Program-made: the position numbers and the translations under genes
Part shown: piece after piece, positions 51,855 to 61,000 of the stretch
Layout: the number at the start of each line of letters is the position of its first letter
Position numbering within the stretch: the stretch's first letter is position 1
The notes under the pieces: generated by a model
The model's database searches: none
Told to the model about the DNA's origin: nothing
The model's input: the letters and a program-made list of their open reading frames with translations, nothing else
NCBI RefSeq assembly: GCF_000282095.2
Contig: NZ_AKKC02000002.1
Span: 1-64,000 of the forward strand
Source: Rhizobium sp. CF080
Lineage (GTDB): Bacteria > Pseudomonadota > Alphaproteobacteria > Rhizobiales > Rhizobiaceae
DNA length: 64,000 nucleotides
Direction of reading: 5' to 3'

Positions 51855-53765
51855 ATGATCCATACGCCTGCAACCCGCATCTTTCCGTCTCTCTGGGCCG
51901 CCTATCGCCATCGCAGGCGCCTCGCCGTCTTCGTGATACCGTGGGTCGTCGGGCTCGGCCTCGGCGTGCCATTGCTTTGGCATCAGATCGTCGTGAATGC
52001 GCGGGAACCTCAGATCCGCAACAGGGAGGAGACCCTGTCGCAGGCCTATGACATTCTCAGCAGAACCTTGGACCGGCTCGGCCGCGACGCCCTGTTCCTT
52101 GCCGACCTGCAATCGCGTTTCGGCGATACGGAAACTCCGATCACTCCGTTGAGTGTCGAGATATTCCAGAGTTTCGCCTCGAGCTCGCCGGACTACGATC
52201 AGGTGCGGTGGCTGGATACTAGCGGCAATGAACGACTGCGCGTCAACCATCGGGGCGGCGGAGAACCGATCGTCGTTGCCGAGGATCAATTGCAGAACAA
52301 GGTGGACCGGCCTTACTTTCGCGACACGGCGGCGCTGCCGCTGCATGGCCTGTATTTCTCCACTCTCGATCTCAATGTCGAAAACGGCGTGGTCGAGGTG
52401 CCCCATCTGCCGACATTGCGTGTTGCAAGCCCTGTTTTCCGCAACGGGATCAAGCAGGGCATCATCGTCATCAACTATCGCGCCACACGTTTGCTCGAAC
52501 GCCTGAAGCGGCTCGACACGAGCGTAGACCTTTATCTGATGAACCAGGCCGGATACTGGATCCAGGGACCCAACCCAGAAGCGAACTGGGCCTGGCAGCT
52601 CGGGATTCCGACACCCGACGCGGCTCGAGCCGAGCTGTTGCGGGGAGTCAGCACCGGAAACAAGGGCCTTTTTCACACTGTCGGCGGAGATTGGAGCTAC
52701 CGTCGCTTCGACCCGGGTGCGGGCTTGCTGATAACTGGCGAGGTCGTGGAAATGCGTGCCCCGGATGCCGGTCTCTATCTGCTTGCCCGTGACGCGGCGG
52801 GGGCGATCAACAGCCAGGAAACAAGGGGAAAACTCATCCTCGGCATGGTGGCGGCCATTCTCGCCGTGGTGGCGCTCGCGGTAACGGGTCGCCTCGCCAA
52901 CAGCATGGAGGCCGAAGCGGAATGGGCACGGCAAATGGAGGACACGAACCAAACGCTGCGCGAGACGAATGAAAAACTGAGCGTAACTCAACGGGAACTG
53001 GCGCGGGCCGAACGGCTGTCGTCGCTGGGCCTCATGGTTGCCGGCGTCGCGCATGAGATGAACACGCCGCTTGGAAGCGCGGCACTCGTACTCAGCAAAG
53101 CCGCCAAGGATCTCAGGCTTTTCAAGGAAAGGATCGCCACGGGACTGCGCCGCTCCGATCTCGACCTTTATATCGCAGACAGCGATGTCAGCCTGGATAT
53201 GGTCCGCGACGCCATCCACCGATGTGCCGCGCTGGTTCAACGCTTCAAGCAGGTTGCGGTGGACCGAGCAACGTTGGAGCGGCGGGATATCGATCTCGCC
53301 TTGTTCATTCCCGATGCCGACCCGCGCCTGCGCAGATGGGACGCCAGCGCCGGGATCGGTTTGACGTTGAACGTCCCTCAGGACGTGGCGATAACCACCT
53401 ATCCGGGGCCTCTTGCCCAGGTCCTGTCGAACCTGCTCAACAATTCGCTGCTGCATGCCTTCGATGCGGGTAAACCCGGCATGATCACGATCAATGTCCG
53501 GAAACTGGCAGATCAGGTCCTCATCGAATTCACCGACGACGGCCGCGGGATCAACGATACGGACATTCAGAAGATATTCGAACCCTTCTTTTCCACTGCC
53601 CGTCACAGCGGCGGTACCGGGCTTGGGCTGCACATCGTCCACCAGATCGTGACCGAGGTTCTCGGCGGTTCGATCGCCGTCGAGAGCCCACCGGATGGCG
53701 AGGTCCGCGGCACCCGGTTCATCATCCGGCTTCCGAAAAGTGCTCCGGCACAGGCGGAAACCTAA
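51855..53765 (+). CDS. Membrane sensor histidine kinase paired with the EAL regulator
   Basis: This 636-residue kinase has two membrane spans (about residues 23-43 and 330-350) around a dCache-like periplasmic domain, a coiled-coil linker (QMEDTNQTLRETNEKLSVTQRELARAERLSSLG), and a kinase core with phospho-His400 in AHEMNTPLG, N-box NLLNNSLLHAF, DDGRG, FEPFF and GGTGLGL. HEMNTPL marks it as an HPK4-like kinase. It begins 6 bases after the EAL gene and should phosphorylate Asp108 there. The signal is unknown. Confidence 0.92.
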   Translation: MIHTPATRIFPSLWAAYRHRRRLAVFVIPWVVGLGLGVPLLWHQIVVNAREPQIRNREETLSQAYDILSRTLDRLGRDALFLADLQSRFGDTETPITPLSVEIFQSFASSSPDYDQVRWLDTSGNERLRVNHRGGGEPIVVAEDQLQNKVDRPYFRDTAALPLHGLYFSTLDLNVENGVVEVPHLPTLRVASPVFRNGIKQGIIVINYRATRLLERLKRLDTSVDLYLMNQAGYWIQGPNPEANWAWQLGIPTPDAARAELLRGVSTGNKGLFHTVGGDWSYRRFDPGAGLLITGEVVEMRAPDAGLYLLARDAAGAINSQETRGKLILGMVAAILAVVALAVTGRLANSMEAEAEWARQMEDTNQTLRETNEKLSVTQRELARAERLSSLGLMVAGVAHEMNTPLGSAALVLSKAAKDLRLFKERIATGLRRSDLDLYIADSDVSLDMVRDAIHRCAALVQRFKQVAVDRATLERRDIDLALFIPDADPRLRRWDASAGIGLTLNVPQDVAITTYPGPLAQVLSNLLNNSLLHAFDAGKPGMITINVRKLADQVLIEFTDDGRGINDTDIQKIFEPFFSTARHSGGTGLGLHIVHQIVTEVLGGSIAVESPPDGEVRGTRFIIRLPKSAPAQAET

Positions 53766-53773
53766 GCCCCGCT

Positions 53774-54550
53774 TCAGATCCCGGCATACCATTCATAGCC
53801 GCGATCCTCCCAGAAACCGCCGCTGCCGCCATAGAGGCGGCCAAGATCCGCCACCGCCTCGATACGGGTCAGGTATTTCGCCTGTTTGTAGCCGAGCTGC
53901 CGCTCGACGCGCAGCCGCAGCGGCGCGCCATGGGCGACTTCAAGGTCGCGGCCGTTCATGGTGTGAGCGAGGATGGTCTGTGGATGGAAGGCATCGACCA
54001 GGTCGATGCTCTCATAATACCAGCCGCTGCCGTCCAGCGTCTTTTCGTACTCGTCGGCGCAATGGAAGACGATGTAGCGCGCTTCCGGCTTCAGGCCGAC
54101 CGTCTTCAAAAGCGCACCCAGCGGCACGCCGGTCCATTTGCCGATGGCGCTCCAGCCCTCGACGCAATCGTGCCGGGTGATCTGGGAGCGGGCCGGCAAG
54201 GCCTTCAGTTCGGCGAGCGACAGCTGCATCGGCTTTTCGACCAGGCCGCCGACTTCGAGCTTCCAGGTGGAGAACTGCCGGTTCATCCAGTCGAGATATT
54301 GCGGATTGTCCGGCATGCTGGTGCCGTTGGCACGAAAGACCGGGGAGAGATCCGCCTCGGTGAACTCGCGCGCCAGCGCATCGTCGCCGAGCAGGAAACG
54401 CTGGGTCTTCATCGAAAACCCTTCCGCGATCTTGAGGACGGATTTCGTCCGGTCGCTTTCGACGAGCGCGTCGCAGCCGCTGAGGCCCAGCGCCGAGGCG
54501 GTCATGGTCGCGCCGATCAGGAAACGGCGCCGGGTGATGATGCGGCTCAT
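53774..54550 (-). CDS. Tat-exported molybdopterin oxidoreductase (YedY/sulfite oxidase fold)
   Basis: This 258-residue periplasmic enzyme has a twin-arginine leader (ITRRRFLIGATMTASALGLSG) ending at a possible lipobox Cys26, and an oxidoreductase Moco-binding domain with the molybdenum ligand Cys129 in RHDCVEGWSAIGKWTGVPLG. Such proteins reduce methionine sulfoxide or oxidise sulfite in the periplasm. It overlaps the cytochrome b gene by 4 bases and so receives or passes electrons through it. It resembles the YedY1-type partner of SigF/NrsF regulons rather than E. coli MsrP. Confidence 0.85.
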   Translation of the reverse strand: MSRIITRRRFLIGATMTASALGLSGCDALVESDRTKSVLKIAEGFSMKTQRFLLGDDALAREFTEADLSPVFRANGTSMPDNPQYLDWMNRQFSTWKLEVGGLVEKPMQLSLAELKALPARSQITRHDCVEGWSAIGKWTGVPLGALLKTVGLKPEARYIVFHCADEYEKTLDGSGWYYESIDLVDAFHPQTILAHTMNGRDLEVAHGAPLRLRVERQLGYKQAKYLTRIEAVADLGRLYGGSGGFWEDRGYEWYAGI

Positions 54551-55389
54551 TGTTTGTCTCCCTGTTCAATGGCGTAATAGCCGGTGATCATCGAACGCAG
54601 ATTGTTGAAGACGCCCGACAGGATCACCATCGCCACGTGGACCACCACGAAAGCGGTGAGGGAAAAGGCCGTCAGGAAATGGATCGTGCGGGCAGATTGC
54701 CGGCCGCCGAACACGTCGAGCAGCCAGGGCGCAACCGCGTTGAAGCCGGGCGACATGGTGAGGCCCGTCAAGACCATCAGCGGCAGGAGCAGGAAGATCA
54801 CCGCGACATAGGTGAGCTTCTGCAGCGTGTTGTAGTGCCGCGCCTCCGGCCCTTTCGGAAACCGCAGCCGGGCGTGATTGACGATCTCGTGGCCGATATG
54901 GGCGGGGGTCAATTCATTTCCGGCGGGCAGCAGATCGCGGCGGAAATGCCGGCTCAACAGCCCGTAGAGGAGGTAGGCGAAGCCGTTGATGACAAACAGC
55001 CAGGCAAAGAAGAAATGCCAGCGCCGACCGCTCGCGAGATCCTGATAGCTTGGCATCGTCAGCCAGTCGGGGAAGCCCCGTGCGGTAGCCTCGCCGTCCA
55101 CTTCGGAGAGACCGAGAAATCCGGTCGTATTGAAAGTCAGCGAACCGACATGCGTTAGGCCCTTGGCCCTGTCACCCTCTTCGACCGCCTCCATGGAGAT
55201 GAAGGAGGGATCGTTGTCGGCGCCATACTGCCCCCAATAGAGCGCTGGATGGGCATTGAAGATCTGCAGGCCGCTGAACAGCAGCACGGTCATGCAGAGT
55301 ACATTCACCCAGTGCGACAGGCGCACCAGCAGGCTGTGGCGGTAGATGACCGTCCGGCCGGTCGCAGCGCCGGCATCGATGGTGGCCAT
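54547..55389 (-). CDS. Cytochrome b561-type membrane partner of the Moco enzyme
   Basis: This 280-residue protein has four to five spans with heme-ligand histidines in YRHSLLVRLSHWVNVLCM, RRWHFFFAWLFVINGF and ARTIHFLTAFSLTAFVVVHVAMVIL. It belongs to the b-type cytochromes of hydrogenase or thiosulfate-reductase type (YedZ1-like). ATG 55389 has GGAGGAAACACC directly upstream. It would link the quinone pool to the periplasmic Moco enzyme, whose gene overlaps its stop (ATGA). Confidence 0.85.
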   Translation of the reverse strand: MATIDAGAATGRTVIYRHSLLVRLSHWVNVLCMTVLLFSGLQIFNAHPALYWGQYGADNDPSFISMEAVEEGDRAKGLTHVGSLTFNTTGFLGLSEVDGEATARGFPDWLTMPSYQDLASGRRWHFFFAWLFVINGFAYLLYGLLSRHFRRDLLPAGNELTPAHIGHEIVNHARLRFPKGPEARHYNTLQKLTYVAVIFLLLPLMVLTGLTMSPGFNAVAPWLLDVFGGRQSARTIHFLTAFSLTAFVVVHVAMVILSGVFNNLRSMITGYYAIEQGDKQ

Positions 55390-55477
55390 GGTGTTTCCTC
55401 CGAATGCGGGAAGTGGGCTTCGGCAATGAGACGCGGCCGCGATACAAAAAGTTTCAGCGGCCGCGGATTTCATGGGA

Positions 55478-55741
55478 TCACTTCATCGCGTCGCAGGCCT
55501 TCATCATGTCGGACTTCTTCATCGCATCCTTTTCCATGCCGGCGTTGTGCATGCAGTCGGTCTTGGTGCTGCCCGTCGCCATCGAGTCCTTCTTCATCGC
55601 GTCCGGCTTCATGGCGTCGGTCTTCATGCTGTCCTTCTTCATCGCGTCGGAACTCATGCTGCTCTGAGCGCTCGCCACACCGGCAAGCGAAAGGCCGACA
55701 AGGAAGGTGCAGGCTGCGAGGCAGGAAAGAAGCTTGGTCAT
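55478..55741 (-). CDS. Exported Met-rich MxKDx repeat peptide
   Basis: This 87-residue protein has a signal peptide (MTKLLSCLAACTFLVGLSLA, cut after ASA) and a mature part of about 61 residues made of pentapeptides such as MKKDS, MKTDA, MKPDA, MEKDA, with 12 methionines (about 20 percent) and two cysteines. This is the MxKDx pentapeptide family. AGGAGG precedes the ATG. It lies 88 bases upstream of the cytochrome b gene on the same strand, under a SigF-like promoter. A Met-rich periplasmic peptide like MrpX can serve as a sacrificial target for hypochlorous acid, later reduced by a Met-sulfoxide reductase. Confidence 0.9.
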   Translation of the reverse strand: MTKLLSCLAACTFLVGLSLAGVASAQSSMSSDAMKKDSMKTDAMKPDAMKKDSMATGSTKTDCMHNAGMEKDAMKKSDMMKACDAMK

Positions 55742-55804
55742 GGGATGTCCTCCTGGGATCAATCAATGTGTCCGCCGGCCGCCTGCCGAAGGCTCACAAC
55801 CATC

Positions 55805-55832
55805 CATTCGATCCCCGCAGAAAGTCGTTACA
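55805..55832 (-). promoter_or_regulatory. SigF-type promoter of the MxKDx operon
   Basis: On the minus strand, TGTAACG (55832-55826), 15 bases, then CGAATG (55810-55805). The same pattern with the same spacing reads on the plus strand at 55886-55913 ahead of the sigma gene. Confidence 0.7.
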
Positions 55833-55885
55833 GCTTCACGGCGATGTGATAGGCCTGAGGCATCCGGAGAATTTTCCATTCCGCC

Positions 55886-55913
55886 TGTAACCGTTTACGT
55901 GCCTTTCCGAATG
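55886..55913 (+). promoter_or_regulatory. SigF-type promoter of the sigma factor gene
   Basis: TGTAACC (55886-55892), 15 bases, CGAATG (55908-55913). The match to the divergent promoter suggests the ECF factor activates its own gene. The ATG is only 15 bases after the -10 element, so the transcript would have a leader of about 8 bases. Confidence 0.7.
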
Positions 55914-55927
55914 ATCATTGAAACAGC

Positions 55928-56476
55928 ATGATGAGCGCCCATTCGGAAGAAGCCCTGAAGGCCCTGATGCTTCTCTCCCTTGACGGGGACGAGGCAGCCT
56001 ATCGGCGTTTGCTCAACGCGGTGCGCGTCCTGCTGATCGGATATTACAGCCGCCGAATGGCTGCTGCGACGAAGGCGGACATGGAAGACCTTGTCCAGGA
56101 GACATTGCTGGCGCTGCATTCCCGCCGGGGGACCTACGATCGTGAGCGGCCGTTCACGGCGTGGTTCTTCTCGATCGCCCGCTACAAGCTGATCGACCAC
56201 CATCGCGGCCGCGGCGGCCGCATTATGGCAGAGACGGAGCTCGGCGAGGATGTCGAGAGCGATTACAACGAGGAGGCCTTGACCGCTCGAATGGATGTCG
56301 AGCGACTTCTGGAAGGCCTGCCGGAGAAACAGCGGGAATTGATCCGCCAGGTGAAGATCGAGGGTCAGTCGGTGGCAGACACCGCAAGCCGTATCGGCCA
56401 GTCGGAATCAGCGGTCAAGGTCGGCATTCATAGAGGTCTCAAGGCGCTGGCGGAGAAATTGCGAGGCGGAAAGTGA
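55928..56476 (+). CDS. ECF sigma factor (SigF type, NrsF-controlled)
   Basis: This 182-residue sigma-70 ECF factor has region 2 (DMEDLVQETLLALHSRRGTYDRERPFTAWFFSIARYKLIDHHR) and region 4 (VERLLEGLPEKQRELIRQVKIEGQSVADTASRIGQSESAVKVGIHRGLKALA). Start is ATG 55928 or 55931; there is no clear ribosome site. The gene overlaps the NrsF gene by 4 bases (GTGA), and DUF1109/NrsF proteins are anti-sigma factors of the SigF group, which answer to oxidants, sulfite, chlorine species or metals. In S. meliloti the RpoE1/RpoE4 equivalents respond to sulfite. Confidence 0.92.
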   Translation: MMSAHSEEALKALMLLSLDGDEAAYRRLLNAVRVLLIGYYSRRMAAATKADMEDLVQETLLALHSRRGTYDRERPFTAWFFSIARYKLIDHHRGRGGRIMAETELGEDVESDYNEEALTARMDVERLLEGLPEKQRELIRQVKIEGQSVADTASRIGQSESAVKVGIHRGLKALAEKLRGGK

Positions 56477-57117
56477 GAAAGACGGACAACATCATCGACA
56501 GCCTGGTGGGCGATCTGAAGCCGGTGCCGCGACACGCGCTGGAGAGGCGGTTCGCGATCGGCATCCTGCCGGCGCTCGCCGTGTCGCTGGTGCTGATGCT
56601 CGCGATCCTCGGCCTGCGCATCGACATGGCTGAAGCGCTGATGCTGCCGGCGTTCTGGATCAAGTCCGCCTACAATGCCCTTCTGGCGATCGCCGCTTTC
56701 CTAGCCGCCTATCATCTGGCCCGGCCCGACGGCTCCCAAGGACGGTTCTTCCAGATTGCGGCAGCCATCGTCGTGACGATGGCGGTGGTCGCGGTGATCC
56801 AGTTGATAATGTCACCTGTCGATACCTACCCCAAGATGATCCTCGGATCTTCGGCGCTGCATTGCCCGCTGCTGATCTTCCTCTTCGCGCTTCCGGTATT
56901 TGCTGGAAATATCTGGGTGCTTAGACGCGGCGCGCCGACGGAGCTGAGGCTTACCGGCTTTATCGCCGGCATCGCGGCAGGTGCTGCCGGCGCCTGGGTC
57001 TATTCCTGGTTCTGCACCGAGAACGGCATGCCCTTCGTGCTCATCTGGTATTCGCTCGGCATCCTGCTGACGGGCATTCTCGGCTCGCTCATGGGGCCGC
57101 GCCTGCTGCGCTGGTGA
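56473..57117 (+). CDS. nrsF: NrsF-type (DUF1109) membrane anti-sigma factor
   Basis: This 214-residue inner-membrane protein has six hydrophobic spans after a short cytosolic N-terminus (MRKTDNIIDSLVGDLKPVPRHALERRFAIG). It starts at GTG 56473 inside the sigma gene stop. Cysteines occur in SALHCPLLIF and YSWFCTENGMPF; paired cysteines in NrsF proteins are thought to sense the inducing stress. It should hold the ECF factor inactive until stress. Confidence 0.88.
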   Translation: MRKTDNIIDSLVGDLKPVPRHALERRFAIGILPALAVSLVLMLAILGLRIDMAEALMLPAFWIKSAYNALLAIAAFLAAYHLARPDGSQGRFFQIAAAIVVTMAVVAVIQLIMSPVDTYPKMILGSSALHCPLLIFLFALPVFAGNIWVLRRGAPTELRLTGFIAGIAAGAAGAWVYSWFCTENGMPFVLIWYSLGILLTGILGSLMGPRLLRW

Positions 57118-57193
57118 GCCTGCAAATACATGCACCGGTGCCTAAGGCACTCAGGTACCATCAGATTTCAACAAAATTCGTGATTTTGAGAAA

Positions 57194-57270
57194 TGGTACG
57201 GTTGGGGGGTCTCGAACCTCCGACCTCAGGTGCCACAAACCTGCGCTCTAACCAACTGAGCTACAACCGC
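57194..57270 (-). tRNA. tRNA-His (GTG)
   Basis: A 77-base cloverleaf with encoded CCA. Acceptor GCGGTTG pairs with CAACCGT (one G-U), D arm GCTCAGTTGGTTAGAGC, anticodon stem CAGGT/ACCTG enclosing TTGTGGC (anticodon GTG, His), T arm GGAGGTTCGAGACCCCC. The base 5' of position 1 is T, not G, and the discriminator is A, so the usual G-1:C73 pair is absent, as in a clade of alphaproteobacteria. Confidence 0.95.
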
Positions 57271-57349
57271 ACAAGCGCCCTTGAGCGCCGTTGGGGGGTC
57301 ACATACGGCGATCGGACTTTTTTTGCAAGTCCTTTCCCGCAAATAGAAG

Positions 57350-57371
57350 AGGCCGGAGCATGCTCCGGCCT
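57350..57371 (-). terminator. Terminator downstream of the phasin gene
   Basis: A perfect 22-base palindrome with half-site AGGCCGGAGCA lies 24 bases after the phasin stop. On the minus strand it is followed by CTTCTATTT, a weak T-run. Confidence 0.6.
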
Positions 57372-57395
57372 TCTCCTTGAAATCAAGCTCAGGAA

Positions 57396-57842
57396 TTAGG
57401 CAGCCTTGAAGGTCGTCATGGCTTTTTCAGCGGCTTCCTTGCCGGGCTTCGTCACGTCTTCGACGATCTTGCGGGCGGTGTCCTGCATGGACTTCGCCTG
57501 TTCAACCGTGATTTCAGCCTGCTTGCGAATGAAGCCGGTCTGAAGTTCGATCAGTTCGGCAAAGGACTTCACGCCGAGCAGCTTTTCCATGTGGGCCAGC
57601 GAGATCTCAGCATTGGTGCGCAGAGCGTCAATCGTCTTAAGGCCGAGCTCTACAGAGCCGGACTGAGCCGATTGCATTGTGGATTCCACCGTTTTGGTGG
57701 CTTCCTCGGCAGCGGCTTTCATCTTAGCATAAGCTTCGCGAGACTGGGTGGCACCCTTTTCGGCGAAGTCGCGGAAGCCTTCGGTCATCTTGGACGGATC
57801 GAAAGCGGAGAAGGAAAAGATATCGTCGGTCTTGTATGCCAT
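57396..57842 (-). CDS. phaP1: Phasin (PHB granule protein)
   Basis: This 148-residue all-helical protein has the phasin_2 pattern: SFSAFDPSKMTEGFRDFAEKGATQSREAYAKMKAAAEEATKTVE, LGLKTIDALRTNAEISLAHMEKLLGVKSFAELIELQTGFIRKQAE, and a C-terminal AEKAMTTFKAA. It coats polyhydroxybutyrate granules. The order phasin, CbrA-like kinase, acetoacetyl-CoA synthetase matches S. meliloti SMc00777, SMc00776 and SMc00774 as I recall. TGC-rich PhaR-type sites lie in its promoter. Confidence 0.94.
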   Translation of the reverse strand: MAYKTDDIFSFSAFDPSKMTEGFRDFAEKGATQSREAYAKMKAAAEEATKTVESTMQSAQSGSVELGLKTIDALRTNAEISLAHMEKLLGVKSFAELIELQTGFIRKQAEITVEQAKSMQDTARKIVEDVTKPGKEAAEKAMTTFKAA

Positions 57843-57913
57843 CGTTTTAGGTCCTCGTTGGCGATTTCTTCGGCAGAACCGAAGATGTCATGCCTCTTAT
57901 ATAGACCATCTCG

Positions 57914-57947
57914 TTGTGCATTGCAATATCATTGTGCGCTGCACAAT
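57914..57947 (-). promoter_or_regulatory. Candidate PhaR/AniA operator of the phasin gene
   Basis: Two related units, TTGTGCATTGCA (57914-57925) and TTGTGCGCTGCA (57932-57943), are 18 bases apart. The second lies in a 7-bp inverted repeat (ATTGTGC, 3 bases, GCACAAT; 57931-57947). TGC-rich sites of this sort bind the PHB-responsive repressor PhaR in other alphaproteobacteria. Confidence 0.5.
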
Positions 57948-58079
57948 AAAATGATTCCCGGAATTAACCCTATCGACGGTTTGGGGAGCGCCACTCTCGA
58001 CCCGAAGGCAGCGGAAGGTTATTAACAATCCGTTAAACTACGTAGAAGTCCGGTCACAAACGCCCTGTAGGTTTTGCCT

Positions 58080-61000
58080 ATGTCCGCAGTCCAATACCCG
58101 TTCATCGATATTGCCGTGCACGAGCGCGTCCGCGATCGTTTTGCAGCGGGCGAAGCGATCGTGCTGTTTTCTCCGGACATGAAAAACCCTCTCTGGGCAA
58201 ATGGACGCGGCGCCGATCTTTTTGGCTTCAGTTCCATCTACGATTTCCTGGACCAGGGGCCTAACCACGTCGATATCGCCTTCCGCCAGATCGAAGCGGC
58301 GGCGCGCCAGCTCGACCAAGTCGGCGACATCCGCAACCTGACGATCCGCGTCGCTTCCGGGTTCCAGCGTATCCCCGTGCAGGCGGTCTGCGAGCTTGTC
58401 CAGGTTCAGGGCGAAACGGCGGTGCTGTTCAGCGCGCCGGGCGAAAAGGGGAGGCTTTCGGGTTCCGCCTCTGCGGCGCGGATGATCGAAGGCTTCGACG
58501 ACCCCGACACGCATATGGCGGTGATCGACGAAAACGGTGAGATACTCGCCGCTTCGGCTGAATTTGCCGGGCTCGGTGTTTCCACCCAGACCGCCAAGAT
58601 GATGACGACCATGGCGGGCGCCGATCCGAGCCGCCTGGTGAAGCGCCCGATCCCGACTGCCAAAGGTTACCTGCCGGCTGCCATCGGCAAACTGTCCAGC
58701 GAACCGGCCCTGCATCTCCTGTTCACGGTCGAGACCGAACAGGGCCGCGCCGCCGCCGCGAACGGCTACGAGCCGCGCGATGAGGCGCCGGCGACCCCGG
58801 AAGACGACCAGGCCAGCGCCGGGATCGTTATGGAAGCTGCCCCCCCGGCCACCGGCGACAGCGCCGAGGACTTGACGGTCGAGGCCATCTCGGCCGACGG
58901 TTTTGCCGATGTGATCGCCGCCGTGTCGGAAATCGAGGACACGGAAGAACCGGAAGAAGAGATCCTGCTGGAAACCGGTGAAAATCTCGCTCCTGTTCAG
59001 GCCGCCGCTTCCGGGGCAATGGTGGAAGAGGCCGCGTCTGAAAAAGCAGAGCCCATCGCCGAAGCCGAGGCTGTTTCCTCGGTCGAGGCGATCGAGACGG
59101 CGGAAGAGCTCGTTTCCGAAACCGCGACCGCGGAACCCTTGGTCGCCGAACCGCCGCTCATGGAAGCCGCGCCTGCAATCGACCCTCCGGATGCTGAAAT
59201 CGCGGCACGGGAACCGGCCGGTTTCGTTTTCCGCCGCGATGGACGCGCAACCCGCTTCGTCTGGAAGATCGATTCGGAAGGGCGATTCCGGGAAGTTTCG
59301 ACCGAATTTGCCGATGCCGTCGGCCCGCATGCCGCCGATATCAACGGCATGGCCTTTACCGATCTCGCGGCCCTCTTCCATCTCGACCCCGAGGGCAAGA
59401 TCACCGAACTGCTCAACAAGCGCGACACCTGGTCCGGCAAGACCATCTGGTGGCCGATCGAGGGCACCTCGCTGGTCGTGCCGGTTGATCTCGCGGCACT
59501 GCCGACCTATACCCGCACCCGCGAATTCGACGGTTTTCGCGGATTCGGCATCGTTCGCATCAGCGATGCGGCCGAGGATCCGAATGCCGTCGGGCTGACG
59601 CTGACCCGGGCCGTGCCGGAGGATGTCGTCGAACAGGAAGCGGAGAGCGTTTCCGAAGCCTATGAGATGCCCGTCGATGCGTTGGAATTGGCGGCGGACG
59701 ACAATCTTTCCGTTTGGCAGGAAGAAACTTCCGATGTACCGGCGGAAATCGTCGAGATCGAGGAGCACACTCCTGACGTTGGCGCCGGCGAAGATACAAT
59801 CATCGAAGGCCCCGCGAGCGACGAATCGGTTGCGGAGGCCATTGCAGCGGACGAGGCCGTGATATCCGAGGAACCGGAGATCGCCGAAGACGCCGAGCAG
59901 CCGGCTGCCGCCGAAGACATTTCCGCGGACGCCGCGCCTTCCGAAGACCTGCTGGCCGAGCCGGTCACGCAGGACGAGCCGAAGTCATCCATGTCCGGCC
60001 GGCAGATCCCTTCGCTGCTCGACTGGCCGGCGGGCGAACGCCCGGCTCTCCGCATCGTCGAAAATGCCGGCCGCCGTCATTCCGACAAGGTCATCCAGCT
60101 CGAGGAGCGCCGCTCAAACCGGCGCGACGGGCTCACTCCCATCGAACAGGCGGCGTTCCGCGAGATCGCCCGCCAGCTCGACAATTTCGTCGGCCGCCGC
60201 AACGAGGAAAAGACGCCGGGGATTCCGACTGAAGCGGAAGCCCCCGCAGTTGAACAGAGCGAACCGACCGCAGTCGAACCAGCTGCGGTCGAGCACGAGA
60301 CGGTAAGCGCAGAGCCTTTCGATCCCGTTTCGGAAGACGCGATCGAAGCTCCGGCGGAAGCCATGCCCGAAATTGAAACCGCTCCCGAAGCGGAGGTTGC
60401 TCCCGAAGCCGAAGATATTTCCGAGGAGGAGGCCATCGCCTTCGCGCAGGACGCGAACGAGGCCTTTGCCGACGCCCCGATAGAGCCCGTCGCGGATAAG
60501 GAAGCGGTTGCGGAAGAACCGGCCGACCCGCATCCGGAGCTTTCCGATCGCGAACTTTTAAGCCAGATGATCCCGGTCCGCGAGCGGATCGGCCTTTCCG
60601 CCGAGATCGTCGACCAGATGCCCGTGGCTCTCCTGGTTCATGCCGGGGACCTGCTGATCCACGGCAATCCGGAATTCCTGCGGCTCACCGGCTATGCCTC
60701 GGTGAGCGAGCTGGCGGAAGTTGGCGGTCTCGATGCGCTGCTGCAGCGCCAGGATCTCGAGGGCAAGACGACGGAAGCCGGCGGCATGGTCGTGGTGCGC
60801 GCCGACGATGCGCTGGTGCCCGTCACGGCGCGGCTGCAATCCGTCCGCTGGGACAATTCGACCGTTCTCATGCTGGCATTGATGCCGGTCGTCGCCGAGA
60901 CGCAGACCTCCAGCGAAGGCGGAGAAGCGGCGGACGTGATTCCGTTGCGTGCGCCCCGCCCTGCCGATCAGCTCGCCAAGTTGCAGGTCGAGGTGACGGA

